64,000 nucleotides of DNA from Cucumis sativus (taxonomy: Eukaryota; Streptophyta; Magnoliopsida; Cucurbitales; Cucurbitaceae). A program made the position numbers and the translations under genes. Of this stretch, positions 50,877 through 61,892 are shown piece after piece. The notes under the pieces were generated by a model. The model did not search any database, was not told where the DNA came from, and worked only from the letters and a program-made list of their open reading frames with translations. Numbering within the stretch: position 1 is the stretch's first letter; each line of letters starts with the position of its first letter. The stretch covers positions 15,890,272 through 15,954,271 of the forward strand of contig NC_026659.2 of assembly GCF_000004075.3 (NCBI RefSeq). The letters run 5' to 3'.

Positions 50877-52258
50877 TCAAACACCTCCTCTAGGATAAAA
50901 CTCAATAAAATCCATACTAATATCTTCCCACACACGGTCCGGAATGGGTAATGCTTGAAGGAAACCAGCCGGAGTTAAAGACAAGTATTTGGCTTGCTGA
51001 CACACGGAACATTCAGCAACATAGGTGCGGATATGGGCTTTCATACCTCGCCAATATACCTCCCTTGCTAGCCTTTGATATGTTTTCAATGCACCATGAT
51101 GTCCCCCTATCGGGCTGTTATGGAACTCAGCTAATAATAAAGTAATATTAGGTGAATCCTCCTCCTTGTAGCAAATATCCATCTGGAGCTGGCTGTCCAT
51201 TTATCAAGGACAATCGAATATTGTTAAGAGATTCATTTCCAGCCACTTGATCGATGAAAACCGAAGGGTTTAGCCCGCCCACAATACTTACGAGGCCCAA
51301 TTCAAATACCGGTGGTAATCTCTATAAGGCATCGGCCGCTTTGTTTTCCAATCCTTTCTTGTACTCAATCACAAAATCATACCCCAATAGTTTAGCGATC
51401 CATCTCTGATATTCTCCCCGATAGCCCGTTGTTCAAGAAGAAACTTCAAACTTTTCTGATCTGTACGCACCACAAAAGGCTTACCCAATAGATATGGTCG
51501 CCATTTTTGAACAGCCAGCACTATTGCCATAAGCTCCCGTTCATAAACAGCCTTAAACCTATGGGTAATAGGTAAAGCTTGACTGAAAAAGGCCACTGGT
51601 CGTTGATTTTGCATTAGGACAGCCCCAATACCCACACCCGAAGCATCAGTTTCCAGCACAAAACTTTGTGAAAAATCAGGAATACCTAGCATCGGGACAG
51701 ACATCATTGCTGACTTTTAACTGCTGAAATGCGTTCTCGGTCGTCTCATTCCACTTAAAGTTACCTTTTTTTAACAGTTGTGTCAAGGGGGGCAGCACAA
51801 TAGAACCGTAGTTTGCAACGAATTTCCGATAATACCCCGTTAGCCCCAAAAAACCCACCTAGCTCCTTCACGTTCTTGGGTGCTGGCCATTTAACCATCG
51901 CTTCTATTTTTGTTGGATCCGCTGCCACCCCCTCTGAAGAAATAACATGGCCCAAGTATTCAATTTTGTCAACCGCAAATTGGCATTTTTTAAAGTTGGC
52001 TACCAGTTGATGAGCTACTAGAGTTTCCAAAACCATTGCCAATTGGTGCAAATGCTCGTCCAAGGACTTGCTGTAAATTAAGATGTCATCAAAGAAAACC
52101 AAAACAAACTTGCGTAAATATGGGCGAAGAACATCACTCATGATTGATTGGAATGTTGCCGAAGCGTTTCAACCCAAACAGCATCACAAGGAATTCATAG
52201 GGCCCCTCGTGGGTTCGAAACGCTGTTTTGTGAACATCGGCTGCCCGCACAAATAGAA
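50877..52258 (-). mobile_element. Ty3/gypsy pol remnant (RT, RNase H, integrase start)
   Basis: In minus-strand order the pieces are RT (KTAFRTHEGPYEFLVM, then VLVFFDDILIYSKSLDEHL with the FxDD active-site box, and FKKCQFAVDKIEYLGHVIS), the RT-RNase H linker (GFLGLTGYYRKFVANYG), RNase H (FVLETDASGVGIGAVL, YERELMAIVLAVQKW), and the integrase zinc finger (HHGALKTYQRL ... CSVCQQAK) up to DISMDFIEF. At least three frame changes or stops break it. Both ends are truncated: upstream within RT at about 52258 and downstream just after the first acidic residue of the integrase core. No LTR is attached. Confidence 0.88.
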
Positions 52259-52275
52259 AAATATCAGAATGCTTG

Positions 52276-53099
52276 TTTTTCTTTATTTATTTTGTAATGT
52301 CAATTAATTGGCTAATTATTTATCAGAATGCTTGTTGATATCGCTGCATGTTTTATTTTGTAATGTTTGTACTTTTTAGTTGTGATTTGTGAATATGCTA
52401 GGATTGATTTGATTTGCTCTTCTGACTGTTAAGATCGGAATGATGTTGCTCATCTGAAAGTAGGCAGCATCATGTGCTTGAAGACTTGTAGAGTATGGAG
52501 AGTGAATGGTCAAATTTGAGGAATCATATCTGCTGGCTTTGTAGTCCAAACAGGTTGTCTGGCTAACTTTCTTTTTCTCATTTTCAACCAATTAGGATAG
52601 CTGTCATGTTTTTTGAATTCCTTGCCATTCTTGAGTAGTAACTTCGCATTTATTTATTAAAAGGTTTTAATTAAGATTATGGTGTTCATAACTTTGTAGT
52701 CACACTAAATAACTTAAAAGAGTTAGTTTGATAGTTGACAAACATGATAGTAATGTGATAGTGAGTGCAAGGGTAAAAAGAGTTGCTTCTGTTGGGTTAA
52801 AGTGATGTTTGTGTTTTTTAGTGTGATGTGTTTTGTTTTCAAGTTCGTTAGTAGACGTATTACTTAATTGAAAATTTTGATACCATAGCCAGTGTAGGGG
52901 AAGATGAATGGAGGGTGCTATGAGACTAGTTAAGACTTATATGTATCCTAATTTTAGTAATATATAAAATTGAGAGAATTTCCTTTGATTTTCAGGAACA
53001 AGGATGAATAATCAATGAAAAAGGAATGAAAAGGTTTATCCATGCAAGCTTCAAACCAAAGTCATGGATGTCGATCCTTCCAGGGGAGTCCAAAGTTCC
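52276..53099 (+). repeat. 0.82-kb segmental duplication, copy 2
   Basis: Direct copy of 47952-48766. It starts at the edge of the gypsy remnant, after a 15-bp phrase (ATATCAGAATGCTTG) that also occurs inside the segment, and stops before the UPL6 exon that follows copy 1. Confidence 0.92.
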
Positions 53100-53735
53100 C
53101 CCCTTATTTTTCTCCATTTACTTTGATTTTCAAAAGCTTTTAGGACAGAAAAAGCAATTTTTTGAGTGGGTGTGGGTAATAGCTTGCTTAGCTTGCATGT
53201 TTAGTGTAAACTTGGGGGTTCAAATTTTGCCCAAATTTCAAAATTTTTCAGAATTCTTTCCATACAATAATGAGCATTATACCTTCTTAGCTTAATTAGA
53301 TCTTGCATAAAAAGCATGATTGGCAACCCTTGAGCACTGAGCTCGGGTTTATGATGTGAAATTCTGAATTTTGATGAGTATATGTGCTGAAATTTGAGCA
53401 TAAGCTGCTGTCTTTTTTGTTTTAAGCTCCTTTTAGCTATTTCTTATTGAGATGTGAATGCATGATTGAGAAAATGGTATGTGTGTTGTGAATGCTTGAT
53501 TGAATGTATAATAAATAAGTGCATGGATACTTTTCTAGCTTTGTCTTCCTTTGTTGCTTTGTCGTGACTTACCTATGATGCACTTAGTCCAAACCTAGCC
53601 TAGATAGAGTAAAAAAGGATAGGAGGCTCTCTTTAGAAACTGGGATGGTTTTAACAAATTTGTCTTGTCAAACATGAGTTAGAAGCCTCTTGTCTAGCCA
53701 CAATGAACTAAATCCCTTTAGAAAAGGGTCGACAT
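53100..53735. other. Left flank of the tandem array
   Basis: Non-coding DNA of unknown origin between the duplication and the array. It is less AT-rich than typical intergenic DNA here. It may be part of the same element that gave rise to the array, such as untranslated sequence of an LTR retrotransposon; I see no domain to prove it. Confidence 0.35.
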
Positions 53736-56093
53736 TAACAAAACTTATTGTCACTTCAAAGGGAGCAATCAAACTTAATTAGTAACTAAATGTAGAACCA
53801 TAGAAAGGTTAGCCCACCGATTCTAGCAAGGCCTAGTTACCACATTGCATACCAAAGAAAGAAAAGAGAGACTTGACAATGCAAAACATAAAACAGTAAG
53901 ACAATCAAGAGCTATAAAAAAAATCAAACAACATATCCAATATACATTAGAAAAAGCCCATAAAAAATGGGGGAAAACTTCACTTTTGGCCTAACCAAAA
54001 CCAGACTACCTACTCTTAGCGTTCTAAACATAGCATCGAGTTTGATGAGGGCTTTGAAAAGAGGAGGAATCCTCCCCGATCCACATTAGGGGGAAAACAA
54101 GGCTTGTTGTCACTTCGAAGGGAGCAGTCAAACTTAGCATTGAGTTTGACGAGGGCTTTGAAAAGAGGAGGAATCCTCCCCGTTCCATAGTAGGGGGAAA
54201 ACGAGGCTTGTTGTCACTCCGAAGGGAGCAGTCAAACTTAGAAACTAAGTTTAGAACCATAGAAAGGTTAGCCCACCGGTTCTAGCAAGACCTTGTTACC
54301 ACATTGCATACCAAAGAAACAAAAGAGAGACTTGCAAATGCAAAACGTAAAAAGGTGAGACAATCAAGAGCTATAAAAAAACAAACAACACATGTAATAT
54401 ACATTAGAAAAATCCCATAAAAAAACAAAGAGCCAACTTGGTTCGGTCAAGTAGAATGTGTTGAGTTCCCTAACTATCAGAGCTTTTAGCAGAAAACTTT
54501 ACTTTTGGCCTAACCAAAACCAAACCACCTACTCTTAGCGTTCTAAACTTAGCATCGAGTTTGATGAGGGCTTTGAAAAGAGGAGGAATCCTCCCCGATC
54601 CACATTAGGGGGAAAACAAGGCTTGTTGTCACTCCGAAGGGAGCAGTCAAACTTAGCATTGAGTTTGACGAGGGCTTTGAAAAGAGGAGGAATCCTCCCC
54701 GTTCCATAGTAGGGGGAAAACGAGGCTTGTTGTCACTCCGAAGGGAGCAGTCAAACTTAGAAACTAAGTTTAGAACCATAGAAAGGTTAGCCCACCGGTT
54801 CTAGCAAGACCTTGTTACCACATTGCATACCAAAGAAACAAAAGAGAGACTTGCAAATGCAAAACGTAAAAAGGTGAGACAATCAAGAGCTATAGACAAA
54901 CAAACAACACATGTAATATACATTAGAAAAATCCCATAAAAAAAGAAAAAGCCAACTTGGTTCGGTCAAGTAGAATGTGTTGAGTTCCCTAACTATCAGA
55001 GCTTTTAGCAGAAAACTTTACTTTTGGCCTAACCAAAACCAAACCACCTACTCTTAGCGTTCTAAACTTAGCATCGAGTTTGATGAGGGCTTTGAAAAGA
55101 GGAGGAATCCTCCCCGATCCACATTAGGGGGAAAACAAGGCTTGTTGTCACTCCGAAGGGAGCAGTCAAACTTAGCATTGAGTTTGACGAGGGCTTTGAA
55201 AAGAGGAGGAATCCTCCCCGTTCCATAGTAGGGGGAAAACGAGGCTTGTTGTCACTCCGAAGGGAGCAGTCAAACTTAGAAACTAAGTTTAGAACCATAG
55301 AAAGGTTAGCCCACCGGTTCTAGCAAGACCTTGTTACCACATTGCATACCAAAGAAACAAAAGAGAGATGCAAATGCAAAACTTAAAAAGGTTAGACAAT
55401 CAAGAGCTATAAAAAAACAAACAACACATGCAATATACATTAGAAAAATCCCATAAAAAAACAAAGATCCAACTTGGTTCGGTCAAGTAGAATGTGTTGA
55501 GTTCCCTAACTATCAGAGCTTTTAGCAGAAAACTTTACTTTTGGCCTAACCAAAACCAAACCACCTACTCTTAGCGTTCTAAACTTAGCATCGAGTTTGA
55601 TGAGGGCTTTGAAAAGAGGAGGAATCCTCCCCGATCCACATTAGGGGAAAACAAGGCTTGTTGTCACTCCGAAGGGAGCAGTCAAACTTAGCATTGAGTT
55701 TGACGAGGGCTTTGAAAAGAGGAGGAATCCTCCCCGTTCCATAGTAGGGGGAAAACGAGGCTTGTTGTCACTCCGAAGGGAGCAGTCAAACTTAGAAACT
55801 AAGTTTAGAACCATAGAAAGGTTAGCCCACCGGTTCTAGCAAGACCTTGTTACCACATTGCATACCAAAGAAACAAAAGAGAGACATGCAAATGCAAAAC
55901 GTAAAAAGGTTAGACAATCAAGAGCTATAAAAAAACAAACAACACATGCAATATACATTAGAAAAATCCCATAAAAAAGCAAAGATCCAACTTGGTTCGG
56001 TCAAGTAGAATGTGTTGAGTTCCCTAACTATCAGAGCTTTTAGCAGAAAACTTTACTTTTGGCCTAACCAAAACCAAACCACCTACTCTTAGC

Positions 56094-56509
56094 GTTCTAA
56101 ACTTAGCATCGAGTTTGATGAGGGCTTTGAAAAGAGGAGGAATCCTCCCCGTTCCATAGTAGGGGGAAAACGAGGCTTGTTGTCACTCCGAAGGGAGCAG
56201 TCAAACTTAGAAACTAAGTTTAGAACCATAGAAAGGTTAGCCCACCGGTTCTAGCAAGACCTTGTTACCACATTGCATACCAAAGAAACAAAAGAGAGAC
56301 TTGCAAATGCAAAACGTAAAAAGGTTAGACAATCAAGAGCTATAAAAAAACAAACAACACATGCAATATACATTAGAAAAATCCCATAAAAAAAGCAAAG
56401 AGCCAACTTGGTTCGGTCAAGTAGAATGTGTTGAGTTCCCTAACTATCAGAGCTTTTAGCAGAAAACTTTACTTTTGGCCTAACCAAAACCAAACCACCT
56501 ACTCTTAGC
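56094..56509 (+). repeat. Short array unit (one subrepeat deleted), first
   Basis: 416 bp. It starts with the left part of subrepeat 1 (TTTGATGAGG) and ends with the right part of subrepeat 2 (TTCCATAGTAGG), as expected from unequal recombination between the two subrepeats. Confidence 0.9.
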
Positions 56510-57545
56510 GTTCTAAACTTAGCATCGAGTTTGATGAGGGCTTTGAAAAGAGGAGGAATCCTCCCCGATCCACATTAGGGGGAAAACAAGGCTTGTTGTC
56601 ACTCCGAAGGGAGCAGTCAAACTTAGCATTGAGTTTGACGAGGGCTTTGAAAAGAGGAGGAATCCTCCCCGTTCCATAGTAGGGGGAAAACGAGGCTTGT
56701 TGTCACTCCGAAGGGAGCAGTCAAACTTAGAAACTAAGTTTAGAACCATAGAAAGGTTAGCCCACCGGTTCTAGCAAGACCTTGTTACCACATTGCATAC
56801 CAAAGAAACAAAAGAGAGATGCAAATGCAAAACGTAAAAAGGTTAGACAATCAAGAGCTATAAAAAAACAAACAACACATGCAATATACATTAGAAAAAT
56901 CCCATAAAAAAACAAAGATCCAACTTGGTTCGGTCAAGTAGAATGTGTTGAGTTCCCTAACTATCAGAGCTTTTAGCAGAAAACTTTACTTTTGGCCTAA
57001 CCAAAACCAAACCACCTACTCTTAGCGTTCTAAACTTAGCATCGAGTTTGATGAGGGCTTTGAAAAGAGGAGGAATCCTCCCCGATCCACATTAGGGGGA
57101 AAACAAGGCTTGTTGTCACTCCGAAGGGAGCAGTCAAACTTAGCATTGAGTTTGACGAGGGCTTTGAAAAGAGGAGGAATCCTCCCCGTTCCATAGTAGG
57201 GGGAAAACGAGGCTTGTTGTCACTCCGAAGGGAGCAGTCAAACTTAGAAACTAAGTTTAGAACCATAGAAAGGTTAGCCCACCGGTTCTAGCAAGACCTT
57301 GTTACCACATTGCATACCAAAGAAACAAAAGAGAGACATGCAAATGCAAAACGTAAAAAGGTTAGACAATCAAGAGCTATAAAAAAACAAACAACACATG
57401 CAATATACATTAGAAAAATCCCATAAAAAAGCAAAGATCCAACTTGGTTCGGTCAAGTAGAATGTGTTGAGTTCCCTAACTATCAGAGCTTTTAGCAGAA
57501 AACTTTACTTTTGGCCTAACCAAAACCAAACCACCTACTCTTAGC

Positions 57546-57961
57546 GTTCTAAACTTAGCATCGAGTTTGATGAGGGCTTTGAAAAGAGGAGGAATCCTCC
57601 CCGTTCCATAGTAGGGGGAAAACGAGGCTTGTTGTCACTCCGAAGGGAGCAGTCAAACTTAGAAACTAAGTTTAGAACCATAGAAAGGTTAGCCCACCGG
57701 TTCTAGCAAGACCTTGTTACCACATTGCATACCAAAGAAACAAAAGAGAGACTTGCAAATGCAAAACGTAAAAAGGTTAGACAATCAAGAGCTATAAAAA
57801 AACAAACAACACATGCAATATACATTAGAAAAATCCCATAAAAAAAGCAAAGAGCCAACTTGGTTCGGTCAAGTAGAATGTGTTGAGTTCCCTAACTATC
57901 AGAGCTTTTAGCAGAAAACTTTACTTTTGGCCTAACCAAAACCAAACCACCTACTCTTAGC
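57546..57961 (+). repeat. Short array unit, second
   Basis: 416 bp, with the same fused subrepeat and the same flanking markers as the short unit at 56094. The two are therefore copies of one deletion event rather than independent ones. Confidence 0.9.
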
Positions 57962-59515
57962 GTTCTAAACTTAGCATCGAGTTTGATGAGGGCTTTGAAA
58001 AGAGGAGGAATCCTCCCCGATCCACATTAGGGGGAAAACAAGGCTTGTTGTCACTCCGAAGGGAGCAGTCAAACTTAGCATTGAGTTTGACGAGGGCTTT
58101 GAAAAGAGGAGGAATCCTCCCCGTTCCATAGTAGGGGGAAAACGAGGCTTGTTGTCACTCCGAAGGGAGCAGTCAAACTTAGAAACTAAGTTTAGAACCA
58201 TAGAAAGGTTAGCCCACCGGTTCTAGCAAGACCTTGTTACCACATTGCATACCAAAGAAACAAAAAGAGACATGCAAATGCAAAACGTAAAAAGGTTAGA
58301 CAATCAAGAGCTATAAAAAAACAAACAACACATGCAATATACATTAGAAAAATCCCATAAAAAACAAAGATCCAACTTGGTTCGGTCAAGTAGAATGTGT
58401 TGAGTTCCCTAACTATCAGAGCTTTTAGCAGAAAACTTTACTTTTGGCCTAACCAAAACCAAACCACCTACTCTTAGCGTTCTAAACTTAGCATCGAGTT
58501 TGATGAGGGCTTTGAAAAGAGGAGGAATCCTCCCCGATCCACATTAGGGGAAAACAAGGCTTGTTGTCACTCCGAAGGGAGCAGTCAAACTTAGCATTGA
58601 GTTTGACGAGGGCTTTGAAAAGAGGAGGAATCCTCCCCGTTCCATAGTAGGGGGAAAACGAGGCTTGTTGTCACTCCGAAGGGAGCAGTCAAACTTAGAA
58701 ACTAAGTTTAGAACCATAGAAAGGTTAGCCCACCGGTTCTAGCAAGACCTTGTTACCACATTGCATACCAAAGAAACAAAAGAGAGACATGCAAATGCAA
58801 AACGTAAAAAGGTTAGACAATCAAGAGCTATAAAAAAACAAACAACACATGCAATATACATTAGAAAAATCCCATAAAAAAGCAAAGATCCAACTTGGTT
58901 CGGTCAAGTAGAATGTGTTGAGTTCCCTAACTATCAGAGCTTTTAGCAGAAAACTTTACTTTTGGCCTAACCAAAACCAAACCACCTACTCTTAGCGTTC
59001 TAAACTTAGCATCGAGTTTGATGAGGGCTTTGAAAAGAGGAGGAATCCTCCCCGATCCACATTAGGGGGAAAACAAGGCTTGTTGTCACTCCGAAGGGAG
59101 CAGTCAAACTTAGCATTGAGTTTGACGAGGGCTTTGAAAAGAGGAGGAATCCTCCCCGTTCCATAGTAGGGGGAAAACGAGGCTTGTTGTCACTCCGAAG
59201 GGAGCAGTCAAACTTAGAAACTAAGTTTAGAACCATAGAAAGGTTAGCCCACCGGTTCTAGCAAGACCTTGTTACCACATTGCATACCAAAGAAACAAAA
59301 GAGAGACATGCAAATGCAAAACGTAAAAAGGTTAGACAATCAAGAGCTATAAAAAAACAAACAACACATGCAATATACATTAGAAAAATCCCATAAAAAA
59401 GCAAAGATCCAACTTGGTTCGGTCAAGTAGAATGTGTTGAGTTCCCTAACTATCAGAGCTTTTAGCAGAAAACTTTACTTTTGGCCTAACCAAAACCAAA
59501 CCACCTACTCTTAGC

Positions 59516-59930
59516 GTTCTAAACTTAGCATCGAGTTTGATGAGGGCTTTGAAAAGAGGAGGAATCCTCCCCGTTCCATAGTAGGGGGAAAACGAGGCTT
59601 GTTGTCACTCCGAAGGGAGCAGTCAAACTTAGAAACTAAGTTTAGAACCATAGAAAGGTTAGCCCACCGGTTCTAGCAAGACCTTGTTACCACATTGCAT
59701 ACCAAAGAAACAAAAGAGAGACATGCAAATGCAAAACGTAAAAAGGTTAGACAATCAAGAGCTATAAAAAAACAAACAACACATGCAATATACATTAGAA
59801 AAATCCCATAAAAAAGCAAAGATCCAACTTGGTTCGGTCAAGTAGAATGTGTTGAGTTCCCTAACTATCAGAGCTTTTAGCAGAAAACTTTACTTTTGGC
59901 CTAACCAAAACCAAACCACCTACTCTTAGC
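59516..59930 (+). repeat. Short array unit, third
   Basis: 415 bp with the fused subrepeat, but its downstream markers (GAGACATGC, GCAAAGATCC) differ from the other two short units. It may be an independent deletion or a later exchange. Confidence 0.88.
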
Positions 59931-61680
59931 GTTCTAAACTTAGCATCGAGTTTGATGAGGGCTTTGAAAAGAGGAGGAATCCTCCCCGATCCACATTAGG
60001 GGGAAAACAAGGCTTGTTGTCACTCCGAAGGGAGCAGTCAAACTTAGCATTGAGTTTGACGAGGGCTTTGAAAAGAGGAGGAATCCTCCCCGTTCCATAG
60101 TAGGGGGAAAACGAGGCTTGTTGTCACTCCGAAGGGAGCAGTCAAACTTAGAAACTAAGTTTAGAACCATAGAAAGGTTAGCCCACCGGTTCTAGCAAGA
60201 CCTTGTTACCACATTGCATACCAAAGAAACAAAAAGAGAGACATGCAAATGCAAAACGTAAAAAGGTTAGACAATCAAGAGCTATAAAAAAACAAACAAC
60301 ACATGCAATATACATTAGAAAAATCCCATAAAAAAGCAAAGATCCAACTTGGTTCGGTCAAGTAGAATGTGTTGAGTTCCCTAACTATCAGAGCTTTTAG
60401 CAGAAAACTTTACTTTTGGCCTAACCAAAACCAAACCACCTACTCTTAGCGTTCTAAACTTAGCATCGAGTTTGATGAGGGCTTTGAAAAGAGGAGGAAT
60501 CCTCCCCGATCCACATTAGGGGGAAAACAAGGCTTGTTGTCACTCCGAAGGGAGCAGTCAAACTTAGCATTGAGTTTGACGAGGGCTTTGAAAAGAGGAG
60601 GAATCCTCCCCGTTCCATAGTAGGGGGAAAACGAGGCTTGTTGTCACTCCGAAGGGAGCAGTCAAACTTAGAAACTAAGTTTAGAACCATAGAAAGGTTA
60701 GCCCACCGGTTCTAGCAAGACCTTGTTACCACATTGCATACCAAAGAAACAAAAGAGAGACATGCAAATGCAAAACGTAAAAAGGTTAGACAATCAAGAG
60801 CTATAAAAAAACAAACAACACATGCAATATACATTAGAAAAATCCCATAAAAAAGCAAAGATCCAACTTGGTTCGGTCAAGTAGAATGTGTTGAGTTCCC
60901 TAACTATCAGAGCTTTTAGCAGAAAACTTTACTTTTGGCCTAACCAAAACCAAACCACCTACTCTTAGCGTTCTAAACTTAGCATCGAGTTTGATGAGGG
61001 CTTTGAAAAGAGGAGGAATCCTCCCCGATCCACATTAGGGGGAAAACAAGGCTTGTTGTCACTCCGAAGGGAGCAGTCAAACTTAGCATTGAGTTTGACG
61101 AGGGCTTTGAAAAGAGGAGGAATCCTCCCCGTTCCATAGTAGGGGGAAAACGAGGCTTGTTGTCACTCCGAAGGGAGCAGTCAAACTTAGAAACTAAGTT
61201 TAGAACCATAGAAAGGTTAGCCCACCGGTTCTAGCAAGACCTTGTTACCACATTGCATACCAAAGAAACAAAGAGAGACATGCAAATGCAAAACGTAAAA
61301 AGGTTAGACAATCAAGAGCTATAAAAAAACAAACAACACATGCAATATACATTAGAAAAATCCCATAAAAAAACAAAGATCCAACTTGGTTCGGTCAAGT
61401 AGAATGTGTTGAGTTCCCTAACTATCAGAGCTTTTAGCAGAAAACTTTACTTTTGGCCTAACCAAAACCAAACCACCTACTCTTAGCGTTCTAAACTTAG
61501 CATCGAGTTTGATGAGGGCTTTGAAAAGAGGAGGAATCCTCCCCGATCCACATTAGGGGGAAAACAAGGCTTGTTGTCACTCCGAAGGGAGCAGTCAAAC
61601 TTAGCATTGAGTTTGACGAGGGCTTTGAAATGAGGAGGAATCCTCCTCGTTCCATAGTAGGGGGAAAACGAGGCTTGTTA

Positions 61681-61892
61681 TGAGGATTTTCCCTTGGGAA
61701 ATTATTATAAAAGTGACAAATGAAAATATTGATTGGTTTCTGAACCACTGTGGTGCCCTTGTTTGTTATTTTCCCTTATGTTGCTTTATGCTTGGTTTTC
61801 TAATTGATAATATCATCTTAAAGTGTTCTAATTGATAGCACATATCTCTTAGTGTTAGTACTTTCTTACCTTTCTCTCTCTTACATATATAG
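61681..61892. other. Right flank of the array, probable UPL6 intron
   Basis: A stretch of about 210 bp between the abrupt array edge and the UPL6 exon acceptor at 61892. It has intron-like composition with a pyrimidine-rich end. Confidence 0.45.

Larger units (their letters stand above)
55059..57961 (+). repeat. Higher-order repeat: two trimers of 1,451-1,452 bp
   Basis: Units 55059, 55576 and 56094 (long, long, short) are followed by 56510, 57027 and 57546 (long, long, short). Corresponding units share small markers: GAGAGATGC then ACAAAGATCC in the first, GAGACATGC then GCAAAGATCC in the second, GAGACTTGC then GCAAAGAGCC in the third. This shows duplication of a three-unit block. Confidence 0.85.
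53736..61680 (+). repeat. Tandem array of about 15.5 units, about 518 bp each
   Basis: The marker GTTCTAAAC occurs at 54021, 54540, 55059, 55576, 56094, 56510, 57027, 57546, 57962, 58479, 58997, 59516, 59931, 60451, 60970 and 61488. Spacings are 517-520 bp except three of 415-416 bp. Units are nearly identical. Each long unit contains two copies of a roughly 104-bp subrepeat (GAGTTTGATGAGGGCTTTG / GAGTTTGACGAGGGCTTTG). The left edge (53736-54020) is a diverged partial unit; the right edge stops abruptly within a subrepeat. A 76-residue open frame on the minus strand recurs per long unit but has no recognisable domain. Confidence 0.95.

Noticed and set aside
51813-52010. Plus-strand open frame across the gypsy pol region
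   Set aside because: It is antisense to the RT (ILIYSKS, YLGHVIS) and has no independent support.
53736-61680. CRISPR-like or centromeric satellite array
   Set aside because: Units are about 518 bp with no unique spacers and this is a plant genome, so CRISPR does not apply. The unit is longer than the usual 150-180 bp centromeric monomers and the array is only about 8 kb among gene fragments, so centromere identity is unsupported.
54024-61748. Repeated 76-83 residue open frames on the minus strand as a tandem gene family
   Set aside because: The frames follow the repeat unit exactly, have no domain, read the two subrepeats in different frames, and are disrupted in units with a single-base deletion (55576, 58479).
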